From Acanthaster planci (lineage: Eukaryota; Echinodermata; Asteroidea; Valvatida; Acanthasteridae): DNA of 30,973 nucleotides. Every line of letters starts with the position of its first letter. Within the stretch, counting starts at the first letter, position 1. The DNA lies in contig NW_019091463.1 of NCBI RefSeq assembly GCF_001949145.1, forward strand, positions 438,361 to 469,333, given 5' to 3'. This document shows, in pieces, positions 11,499 to 20,603 of this stretch. The position numbers and the translations under genes were made by a program. Below the pieces are notes generated by a model. The model saw only the letters and a list, made by a program, of their open reading frames with translations, was not told where the DNA came from and searched no databases.

Positions 11499-12704
11499 AT
11501 GGCCGACCACGAGGACGCAGACTCGATCATCATGCGAATGAGGAACTCCGGTGCAAATGCCATTCGCTTCGAGATCTCCGACTTCTTCGACAGGTCTCAC
11601 TCCACGGTCGTCCCCCAGAATAAATACCACCAACTAGCCACCGAGGGGCTGGAGTTTCCGCTTCGAGGGGTCTTTAATGACACCGACAACACCTTCAAAA
11701 GTGTCTACCACGAGAAGATTGGTACCCTGAAGCCTGATTTCGACAGCACCCTCCTCCGACTTCCCCTTAGCAGAGGTGTGGCTTTGACACTAGCTGAGCC
11801 TCAGCTCGACGGTAATCCCTTGCCCACCTACCCTCGCTACATCGCACGGAAGCAGCTACAGCGTCTTAGTGAGCTCGGCTTCACCCTCAAGTCGGCCTTC
11901 CATCTCCAGTTCTTCCTGGAGGCGCTAGAGGAGCGCATCTCTCCAGATCTTCTCGCCGATTTTCTCGACGTTCTGCGAGGTGTGGCCATTGAGCCGCTGT
12001 TCCTTAATACCGGAAAGCTCAACTACTACATCGATGGGACTTATAAGGAGAAAGCGGGAATCAAAGGGGCTGACAATGCACACCTCTTCAAGACCTTCGT
12101 GAAAGCGGCAGCCGTTGATAAAGGTTTAGACGTCAGTTTCTTCTCGAAGTTTCTTCGCAATCGCCAGATCCAGCAGAACTGCTTCCTCTACTTCCGCCAC
12201 TCCCTGTGGGACGCCGAGGGTAAGAAGGATGTGACACACGACCCAGAGAGCCCAAGCGGCCTCACTGAAGTCGCCCAGCACTGGTTGGCAGGTATCCTGG
12301 AACACATGCCGGCCATCACCCGCTTTATGTTCCCAACCGACTTCTGCTGGAAGCACCGCTCGACCAAGACCGAGACCGTGAACGACAAGTGGGAGAAAGA
12401 CAGCACCGGGTCCTCGGTGCGTCTCCACGTTGGCGGAGAGGGCAAGACCTTCATGGAGACCCGCCAGGGAACGGGCCGATGCAACCCGTATCTCCTTTTG
12501 GCAGCGGTGGTGGCGGCCGGAATCGATGGCATGAAAAAGAAGTTGCCTCTGCCAGAATCCGGCACTGACAGCGGGAGAGAGATGCCGACGTTTTCCAGAA
12601 AGGCTATGGAGGCCTTTGAGGCAGACGAAGTCCTGATCAACGCTCTGGGGGCGCGGGAAAATTTCATCAAACTTCTTAAAGCCACGTATCAGGACATCGA
12701 TTAA
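11499..12704 (+). CDS. LGSN: Lengsin-like class I glutamine synthetase, copy 3 (complete)
   Basis: An intact intronless gene of 401 aa; ATG 11499 has a strong Kozak context (ACCATGG). Residues 1-100 form the beta-grasp N-terminal domain (IRFEISDFFDRSH, residues 22-34); residues 110-400 are the catalytic-type domain, starting YPRYIARKQL. Compared with bacterial class I enzymes, the E-x-E metal pair is H135-L-Q137, the GQxE motif is not recognisable near residues 168-180, and the catalytic His aligns with Y231 (YFRHSLW). R308 (SSVRLH) and E320-x-R322 (ETR) remain. The closest architecture is vertebrate lengsin, a class I relative without glutamine synthetase activity. It is clearly diverged from copy 2 over most of its length, yet near identical at 12415-12545. 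Loss of ligands predicts a structural or binding role; substrate and tissue are unknown. Confidence 0.93.
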   Translation: MADHEDADSIIMRMRNSGANAIRFEISDFFDRSHSTVVPQNKYHQLATEGLEFPLRGVFNDTDNTFKSVYHEKIGTLKPDFDSTLLRLPLSRGVALTLAEPQLDGNPLPTYPRYIARKQLQRLSELGFTLKSAFHLQFFLEALEERISPDLLADFLDVLRGVAIEPLFLNTGKLNYYIDGTYKEKAGIKGADNAHLFKTFVKAAAVDKGLDVSFFSKFLRNRQIQQNCFLYFRHSLWDAEGKKDVTHDPESPSGLTEVAQHWLAGILEHMPAITRFMFPTDFCWKHRSTKTETVNDKWEKDSTGSSVRLHVGGEGKTFMETRQGTGRCNPYLLLAAVVAAGIDGMKKKLPLPESGTDSGREMPTFSRKAMEAFEADEVLINALGARENFIKLLKATYQDID

Positions 12705-14004
12705 AATGGGGTGTGAGGCAATTTCGCTGAGCACGTCTGTTCTAGTGTTCTTAACAGTACCTGTAGCCACATTATTGACCAACTACATGTATTTATGCCA
12801 ACTATAGTATGCGAACTATGATAGGCCTACCTGTTTGTGACTTTGCACTGACTTGAATTACCTGTTCAGTAATTTCTCTTAAATGAGCAAAATCGGAGCA
12901 AGCAACAGTAAACTGAGCTTTGACTCCCAGACAGCATGGTAATCTTAGTGTATAAATCGAAAATGATACATGCTGTTAGCTGTACGAGTATAACAATCTG
13001 ATCATTAGTTTTTAAGTGTTACTTTTCACAGAGAGTTTGGATAGATTATAGAAACTTTTCTTGATTTAAAGAAAGTTAGCTGATTGATTGACACAAACAT
13101 TTTTTCTTTTCTGTTCTATAAAACAGAGCAAAAATCGTCAATACCTGTGGGACAACCAAGCATTATCAGACAAACACTGAAACAGGCCCATGGGTCCATT
13201 TTTGTGGCTTCTTATAACAACATTTTATCTCCCAAGTGGTATTTGCAAATTAACAATAACAGAAATGTAAATCATAAAAACCATAGGCTTGGCTCGCGGT
13301 GACATTTTACATGCAGGGACTGCAGAGAGATGAGAAAAGTTTACAAATGGCCGTATAGGCCTAGTCTCCTCCCTTGATCAGTTGAAAGGGTTTATAGGTA
13401 TGGTAGGCCTATAGTGAGCAAGGTTATTCTGTTGCAGAAAATTAGCTTCAAATTACTAAATTTTAGACTCTACATCGTCACTTATACATAACCCTCTATA
13501 TGTGTTCTCTTTAATGCTTAAAAGTTATTCGTTTTTTGTGGTAATAACGCCATTTGACGGCGCACTTGCATGACACGGTTCTACTCAGCATTCAAAAGAC
13601 ACAGGCCCACATTATACATGTACATCATAATCATTGTGTTAATGTATACCATACAGTACATCGTATGTCGTTTCCAACAAAAAATTATCCCACTCACCGA
13701 GGATTACAGACGTCTCTTTTTCGGCAATACAAGCCAACTCTAGCAGCATTATGTGATCCTGCTGGCTCTCCATGTCGGACTCTCCAAAATCAAACAACAG
13801 CCACAACGCCACATTTCAGTTCTTACGAACAAACTTCGTGAAAAAGATGGTGCGAACATCACACGACTTGCTGCGTTTCGGCCATTTTGAAACTCATACC
13901 AAATTTTTTTTACCACATGCACGCATGACCAATCTCAAGAACTTATTTGTAAATGTTAAGCTACGTTATATCAAACACTCTTTTAGCTGTAATCAATATA
14001 TATG

Positions 14005-14027
14005 TTTATTAATTAAGTAACAATAAA
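14005..14027. terminator. Possible bidirectional polyadenylation region
   Basis: TTTATT at 14005-14010 reads AATAAA on the minus strand, downstream of the sushi gene. AATAAA at 14022-14027 on the plus strand is downstream of lengsin copy 3. The hexamers fit convergent genes, but they sit about 660 and 1320 bases from the stop codons, and such hexamers occur by chance in AT-rich DNA. Confidence 0.3.
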
Positions 14028-14189
14028 AGTAAATATGGTTATTTGTCAAGAACTTTGTGAGTTAATATTTTTTTAATTACGTTAACCACGCTTGACGACT
14101 ATGGTAAAAAGTGAAGTAATTTGCATATGAATAGCGCCTCAAGTTTTGCTGTAGAGGTTTATAGGGATGATCTGTTGATTCGGAAACCA

Positions 14190-14436
14190 GGGCCGTTTTC
14201 CAATACCCAATTCGTCTCCGTCTCAGGCTTCGTGTAGGAAACCAATCCCCGATTGTGGGCCTGAAGCGTTTAAATTGAATTGAAATACTGTAATGTTTTG
14301 TTCTTTTGCTTCTTCATTGATGTTTTGTGGCACTATCAGACTTACTATTGCGCTTACAACCTCAGAGTCAGGAAGTAAAAAAAAAAAAAAGTTGAAGCCT
14401 GAATCGGGACCCAAGTCGAGTATTGGAAAACGGCCC
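14190..14436. mobile_element. MITE with long terminal inverted repeats
   Basis: The ends are perfect inverted repeats over 17 bases (GGGCCGTTTTCCAATAC and GTATTGGAAAACGGCCC). Weaker pairing continues to about 45 bases, ending at TCAGGCTTC on the left and GAAGCCTGA on the right. Total length is 247 bp with an internal A14 run and no coding capacity. No target-site duplication is evident in the immediate flanks, so the superfamily is undecided. Confidence 0.85.
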
Positions 14437-14668
14437 AGATAAGGGCTTTACTAATTATTCATTATAGTGCAAAAAATTGAAAAGAATTTTTCTTGAACAT
14501 AAAGTCAATGATGTTTTTAGAATCTTTCAACTTATAGCCATCACTGTCAAACATTAAAACCTTTTCAGGTTTACGGACACAAGTATTACTGTATTAGAAA
14601 TTATCTCCGAAAAATGTGATATGAATCAAATGACAGGATATTTTCCAGGTTTCTGAATAAAATCTACT

Positions 14669-14850
14669 TTAACTCATGACATTGGTCACACAACTGGGAT
14701 ACTCGTCACTCCAGGCGCCATCTTTGCACGTGATTATACTCTTCCCTAACAGCTGATAGCCCTCCAGGCATTTGAAATGTATGACGTCACCGTGACTTGT
14801 ACCTCCTGTTGAAACGGAGTTTGACAGAGCCGGAATACCCATACAGTCAG
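14669..14850 (-). CDS. Sushi gene exon 4 (CCP domain 3 and stop)
   Basis: Acceptor TTTCTTTCAG; begins in phase 1 with ADC like exon 3. Cysteines occur in ADC, FKC, ITC and PSC, with GAWS. The frame then ends after VTNVMS at TAA 14669-14671, which marks the C-terminus. Confidence 0.83.
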
Positions 14851-16896
14851 CTGAAAGAAACAAACACCGGCTGCTAATGATTAAAACAGAAACCTGGCGT
14901 ATTTACCCCCCCCCCCAAAAAAAATAACTACGAGAAGCTCAGTATCGTAACTGTTTTAGCTACACGCCCGGAAAATCTAAGTTTTATCAACAGATAATAA
15001 ACTTCACAATGGTTTAGTGCCAGCACTTGCCACCTGTTACAAATTTATATTATCGTATTATGTATACATGACAGTGAGTACAAAATAGTTAGTATTCATT
15101 TAATCAGATTAATTATTCAGGGTTGATTAAATATGTATACAAAGATGCCGAGTTTAAAGGAAACATAAATGCACCGAAGCAAGATGGCACTGGGCGGTTC
15201 CATTGTCCGTTCCGGCAGGTGACAGCAGCAGCCCCGACCAAACTATACCCAGGCTCACAGCTGAAGAGTGCCACGGTACCGTACTTCTTTGCTGCAGCAG
15301 AGACGGACACGGCGCCGTGTGCGGGTGCTGCTATTCCCGGACAGTCAGCTGTTAAAAATACAGATTGAGGAACTTGAATGCTACAGGCCCATTACACAAG
15401 TGAGTTGCGGTGGAATTCCGCTCTGTCAAAAACACAGATAGCAGTTTTCTTATAGGTTGTGCACACTCTGAGCGGTCAAACTGCGCGGTCACTCGATAAA
15501 CCGCTGCGTTTAGAAACCTGAGCGATTTTCCACCAATTAAAGATACCGCGCCAAAACTTTCCTTTCTGGCCAATCACCGTTCTCTTTGGCTATGCCATCA
15601 CGGTCTGGTTGGTACGTCATTACGCAATGTTAGTAAAAATGAATACCAAACGGTTTTGCGCTCCTGTGTAAACCACGTACCAAGCGCCGATGGAGATAAT
15701 CCCGGGAAGTTTTTTCAGTTTAACGACAGTGGGATGGGTGAGGAGTATGGTGACAAGGGGGGGGGTTCTTATCTCCGAAGGTAAAACAAATTTTATATAC
15801 ATAGGCCACTCTTATTGTAGAAGCGCTCCGTTCTTTGTCGTCAAAGTTTAAATTTGTTCTGATGGAGGGGGGAACCGATTGTACAAATGTATTTTGTCAT
15901 TTTATGGATTTTCTTAATCATTTATTGTATCTGCTGGGACCCATGGGAGATCAGTTTTGATACTGAATGGGAAACCCAGGGTAAATAAGATAATAATAAT
16001 ACTAATAACAGAATATCCCGGTGACCCAAACAGTTAAATTTTACTAAATTAATTAAATGAATTTGAATTTAGGAGTCTTAGCCGCTCTTCTTTACTGTGC
16101 CCTCTTCATTTCACAAATACTTTTTCTTCTCTAAAATGCAACGATGTCACAAACTTTTTTTTGGGGGGGTTGCAAAAATCTGGAAAGGGGTGGTGATACT
16201 ATAACACATCCCAGGTAAAAACTAGGGGGCAGGTCCACGCCTATGCCGTCCCTTATCAATTCCCTCAACAGTTACAAAGTCATCGTCTGTGTGCTGAATA
16301 GAGTGTCACAGTCATTATCGCGAAGATGTCAGTCTCACTTACCGATGCACTGGGGTACAGGTAGGGACCATTCACCGCTTTCTTGGCAGACGGACACAGG
16401 GGAGCCCACTCTTTCATAACCGTCGGGACAGTCAAAGCTCAGTTTACTACCGGGCGTGAATCGAGACGGTCCCCGTCGCGTGCCTCCTTCGGGCAACCCA
16501 GGATCGGAACATTCAACTGAAAAGTGATGGGAAAGACTGGTTAAACAATGCATTCCAACATCAGTTCCCGACGAAAAAGATTGACGGCACAATACATGCT
16601 CTTTAAAAAGGGCTCCCTAGACTTCAGGTCGATTAATAGGTGTTCCACTTAGAAATCAGCAGGTCTGTATTAACTTTTGTCAGATGGACATGATGAAGTT
16701 GTCAAGGAAACAGTTAAGAAATGCAGAACGGACAAGGTCCATCCAACAGAGAACAAGTAACCGCTTCAGCTTGGGAAGAGCATTTTACACCGCCATTTTG
16801 AAAGCTAAGTTTGACAGAGCACTTACCTTCACTCCCTGAAACAACCGAAATAATTTCAATCAGAACCACGACAACTATAAGCACCGCACCTCTCAT
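14669..16896 (-). CDS. Secreted three-sushi (CCP) domain protein, four exons
   Basis: Joined exons 16896-16827, 16516-16343, 15348-15175 and 14850-14669 (minus strand) give 600 nt, a 199 aa protein. A 23-residue hydrophobic signal peptide (MRGAVLIVVVVL...) is followed by three sushi domains, each with four cysteines and the conserved tryptophan before the fourth (EW, QW, AW), then a five-residue tail and TAA. All three introns are phase 1, the classic symmetrical arrangement of sushi exons. There is no membrane segment or anchor, so it is predicted to be secreted. Sushi domains mediate protein binding in complement regulators, adhesion proteins and many invertebrate immune or matrix proteins; the partner is unknown. 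Extra alternative exons in the introns or outside are possible. Confidence 0.85.
15175..15348 (-). CDS. Sushi gene exon 3 (CCP domain 2)
   Basis: 174 nt, phase 1-1, the same length as exon 2. Acceptor TTTTTAACAG. Cysteines occur in ADC, FSC, VTC and PSC, with GQWN. The donor (TTCG/GTGCAT) is weak but keeps phase 1 and the domain boundary, so I prefer it to read-through. Confidence 0.82.
15349..16342 (-). other. Sushi gene intron 2
   Basis: 994 bases without a convincing further sushi exon in any frame. Contains a G9 run (15757-15765) and a T8G7 run (16155-16169). Confidence 0.5.
16343..16516 (-). CDS. Sushi gene exon 2 (CCP domain 1)
   Basis: 174 nt, phase 1-1. Acceptor CTTTTCAG; donor ATCG/GTAAGT. 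Cysteines occur in VEC, SFDC, SVC and PQC, with GEWS before the last cysteine: one full canonical sushi domain. Confidence 0.88.
16827..16896 (-). CDS. Sushi gene exon 1 (signal peptide)
   Basis: ATG at 16896-16894; encodes 23 residues plus one base and ends at a consensus donor (GAAG/GTAAGT). The hydrophobic core LIVVVVLIEII and small residues near SVVSG fit a cleaved signal peptide. A longer open frame upstream (to 17256) has no domain support, and I regard it as 5' flank or UTR. Confidence 0.82.
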
Positions 16897-17800
16897 CGTT
16901 GGTTCAATTTCCCACAAGATGGTTGAAACAAAGACCAGTACCAGTCTCCTCTGAATTGTTGCCAAGTTCGTTTGGTCCGGTGTGTCGTCGGTGATGATGC
17001 ACACAGTTAGAATGACCACGGAGGAATGACATGGCAAAAGGTGGTACAGTTTTGTTTGCCGAGGCTTTGTTAAAAGGGAGGTCTCCGCCCAATACGACCA
17101 TGGAGATGTTACCTCCATGTGTTTACTTAGTGGATTAAAGAGAGTAGACTTCTCATGTGTTCCAGTTTGTGGGCAGCATATGCAGTGACGTAACTGGAGG
17201 GTGGCACAGGAACGTGCCCCTGCCCTATTTGAGATTTTGAAATGTGCACAGCTCAATTATGTAAAGGCCACAATTAATTAAGCTTCAGTACCCCTTTACC
17301 CCCCCCCCCAAAAAATCCCAAACAAACGTGCGCACCTCGGCAGTGGCGTATTAAACTTGGGGGCATATTGCGGGGGGGGGGCACTCGTTTTCCAGAGAGG
17401 CAATGGTTCCAGCCACAGTCTAAGCAACGACTAAGGCTATGACCAGAGCTTTCCCTTATGTAATTTCAAGCGGGGTGCAGGACACAGGCCTCGATCGGGG
17501 GGCCGTGCCTCATGTTCCCAGTGACCCCCCCCCGGGTGCCCCCATCAGAAAGTTCCCCATTGACGCTACTGTGCATATTTACGGAGACCACTATGGAAGG
17601 GTATCTGAGATCTCTTTATCAGCCATCATTACGTATAACTGACTCTTCCCAAATAATGTCCGACGGACGGGAAAATTCTTGGGAAGGTCTTTTCTGGGAG
17701 GAGGGGGTGGGGACAGATGTTAGAGATCCTTTGTGTCTTTGTACATGTAGTTTGCGAAGATAATTTTGAAAAAAGAGTTGGAATACACTGTGAATCTTTT
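16897..17800. other. Region between sushi gene and myotubularin 3' end
   Basis: Presumed 5' flank of the sushi gene plus repeat-like DNA. Two starts of the form CAGTGRCGTA (17183 and 17341), each followed by G-rich sequence, resemble ends of dispersed elements seen in many marine animals. Homopolymer tracts are at 17299-17315 (C11A6), 17372-17381 (G10) and 17525-17533 (C9). No gene is supported. Confidence 0.45.
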
Positions 17801-17810
17801 ACTTTTGCTG

Positions 17811-17816
17811 TTTATT
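17811..17816 (-). terminator. Candidate polyadenylation signal of the myotubularin gene
   Basis: TTTATT on the plus strand reads AATAAA on the minus strand. It is the clearest such hexamer downstream of the stop at 20373 and would give a 3' UTR of about 2.5 kb. Confidence 0.4.
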
Positions 17817-20372
17817 CTCCAATTTTCATGTTCTATTTCTAATCAACTCTCAATTTATAATTGCTAATAGAATTTTAACATAATATTTTCCTTACAATTC
17901 GTCAAATATATTTTAACATTTTATCCATTATAGCAGTATAGTTCCGTGGACAAATTCCACAATCGCAATTCGCAAGAATAATGACCGACCCAACGATTAT
18001 CAAAATCCTACAATTGCACACATTACTCAAAAATAATTTACAATATTATTTACATTTTAGAGCAAATTCCTGGGCAAACAGTGCTGTCTGTACACTAAAT
18101 CCTGCTCCATCACCACTAGACAATGACTGATAAAGTGTACATTTCAAAATCCTCATTTACCGACAAATAACATTTGACTTTTCAAGAAAAAAAGTATTTC
18201 TTTCTTTTTTTTTAACTTTCCCTTTTGGAAAACAGAAAATTGTATTTCTGTGCTACTTTCTACATACACAGGCCAAGCATACCAACTTTTCTTTTAACTT
18301 TACCAGACAGAATTGGCGTAAACCAAACACTTCTAAAAACAGGAATCACTCAGTGCAACCCCATTTCTGCACTACATCGCTCTATGTATTAAACTGACCT
18401 TTGCAGAGATAACTTATCTCTCTCCCTACCAACACTACCCTGCAAGCCATAGGTAGTAATGTTCTGGACAAGGACTTGTTCAACCAAAGAAGCTTTCAAG
18501 CTATTCTAGTGCTAAAAGGTCGAACACCTTTTTTCAGATCTGGCTGAATAAACTGTTGGCCATTTCACGAACTTGATGTCAACTGTACATGGGTGCTCTT
18601 CAGAGAAACTTCTATCATTGCCGTCTGTATTACCACAAGTGGCTAGGGCAGGAAACCATCCAATCAGAACTATGGGCATCGTGCACAAGAACCTCCTCAG
18701 CTGTGAACATCGGGCAAAGTTGGACCGACTGTCCGGTATCCACCACAATGATTATTCAGTTAGAATGACTATGGCTTACCCAATCATGGCTATGACCAAT
18801 CATTACATCACTAAGAAAGGCTTCATGGATTTGTGTGTTATGGCCATCTCAAAATCAAAATAGTATATGCAATTTATCTTTTGACAGACATTTTAGAAAA
18901 CTTTACAATTCACAGGAGTTGCGTACCATTCATTTGGCAAAACACTGCCCTTTTCCACCTAACACTTTCTTCCAAACCAAATAACAGGAATTCTACATGT
19001 GCAACAAATATATGAATACATGCATCCTTCACAGTGAGACAGCCTGAAAAGGAGGAAAACTGCCATAAAAATTACCATATACAATTGCGTCCTTCTAACT
19101 AAAGCAAATGGACAAATCTATCCATAAATTGTCGAGAATGTGCGGATACGAATTGCGTACAGAATGAGGCAAGCATCACAAACTCTAAAATCCAAATTCA
19201 AAAATGAAGAATAAATAACTGTTTCTTAGACAAGTTTCCTTTAAAGATACAGCTAAATACAATAAAATGTAGGGGTATAAATATAAATATCGATGCTTAC
19301 TTGCTTAGGTCATTTTAAATTTCTGATCTGCTCCATGTACAAGAATTGAAAAGCAATTTTCTTTAAATCATTGTTCCCAGCGATGCTTATGGACTTGTTT
19401 ATGTATTTTTATACATGTGGGAGAAGCTCAGTGATCTTTGTTATGTAATTATTAAAACTTACCACACAGTTGTTTTACCACAGTTGTGCCGAATTGGAGC
19501 ATAAGCCACGGTTTGTATAAGTCGCAATTTGAGATTGGGAAAGAGGGCTGCATTGCAAGTTACTGAACTGGCATCCTACTCTTAAAGCGAGATCTTTCAT
19601 CTTTCGTGCAAATGGCACAGCTGATTTCTTTGTGTTTAAGAGTAGCCCCTTTTAACGATTCCCAACAAATATTATTTGATTGGCATTGAAATTATCCATG
19701 TAGGCCTACATCCTTTTGTGGACTGCATTCAATTGCATGTTAACCCTGTCACCATACCACATCTGTAAACACCCAAAAATGAAATTAAAAATGCCAAGAT
19801 GCGTGGATGGTCTTGTACATGAATCTACATACACCAATTAATTTATGATTTGAAATTTTCCAGGTTCCCAGTGCGCTCATTTTGTTCTGCTGCACAATTA
19901 ACATGACATTAAGAGCTGTACATACTGACATGAGCAAACTTTGTTTCTGTGGCATGTGATAGAAATCCCAAAGGTTTGATTGAACAAGACCAAGTTTGAT
20001 TAATAACAATGGCACATTTTGTTAACGATGCATATTGGCGACAAGTACTTCAGTCCTGGCTCCCTGGTTTACACTTCAATGGGCGAGGCTACTGATGACT
20101 AGGATGCAAGCAACTTTCATTATCTGAAAAGTCGGTGAAACTTAAAACCATGGTTGACTAACGGGCATTCTAATGTAAATTTGTCAAATTTTGATTACTC
20201 ACAGACTTGACTGAATTTGCTCCAAATTTGTGAGATTCAGGATGACACTTCTAACAGACTGGTACCTGTGACAAGAATACCCCTTTCCCACTGTTTGATG
20301 CCACACACACTTAAGGAAACCCGACACAGACGCTGGCAGTTTCAACGAGAGACCCTCTGGGGGAGAGGGACT
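17817..20372 (-). other. MTMR6: Probable 3' UTR of the myotubularin gene
   Basis: AT-rich sequence with no open frame showing a recognisable domain in either direction and no obvious transposon ends. It lies directly after the stop codon and before the candidate poly(A) signal. The extent is inferred. Confidence 0.4.
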
Positions 20373-20603
20373 TCAATTGTGATTCTCGTTGATGAGGTTG
20401 TCCAGCTGTGGCTGGAACGTGGTGATGGATGGGGACGTGGGCTGGGATGGGGGGGGTGAGGCGGCGTCCGATGACCCCAGCTTCAGCTCCTTGTAGCAGG
20501 GCCGGCAGACCGCTACGGGACGCTCATAGAAGTGGCCTGGGAGCGTGGTCTGCTTGTCGATGCACCTGATGCAGAAGACCTCACCGCACTTCCAGCAATG
20601 GTA
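20373..20603 (-). CDS. MTMR6: Myotubularin exon m (second half of FYVE and stop)
   Basis: Begins [14 protein letters not shown], continues to VCRPCY, completing eight zinc-ligand cysteines with exon l. A Pro/Ser-rich tail ([10 protein letters not shown]) ends ...NENHN and TGA at 20373-20375. The acceptor is CCCGTCATCTAG, phase 0. Confidence 0.9.
   Translation of the reverse strand, partial: YHCWKCGEVFCIRCIDKQTTLPGHFYERPVAVCRPCYKELKLGSSDAASPPPSQPTSPSITTFQPQLDNLINENHN

Larger units (their letters stand above)
12705..14668. other. Convergent intergenic region
   Basis: No protein-coding gene is supported. It holds three TAGGCCTA palindromes (12822, 13356, 13404), possible polyadenylation signals for both strands at 14005-14027, and the MITE at 14190-14436. 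Unlike copies 1 and 2, the sequence after the copy 3 stop does not resemble the other copies' 3' flanks, so copy 3 belongs to an older duplication. Confidence 0.6.

Noticed and set aside
12126-12782. 218-codon open frame on the minus strand across lengsin copy 3
   Set aside because: It is a shadow of the GC-rich coding strand, has no domain resemblance, and runs past the end of the true gene.
16714-17256. 180-codon minus-strand open frame over sushi exon 1
   Set aside because: Only the signal-peptide segment 16827-16896 makes sense; the rest is flank and intron, and a consensus donor interrupts it at 16827.
18573-18863. 96-codon plus-strand open frame
   Set aside because: It lies in the inferred antisense 3' UTR and has no domain features.
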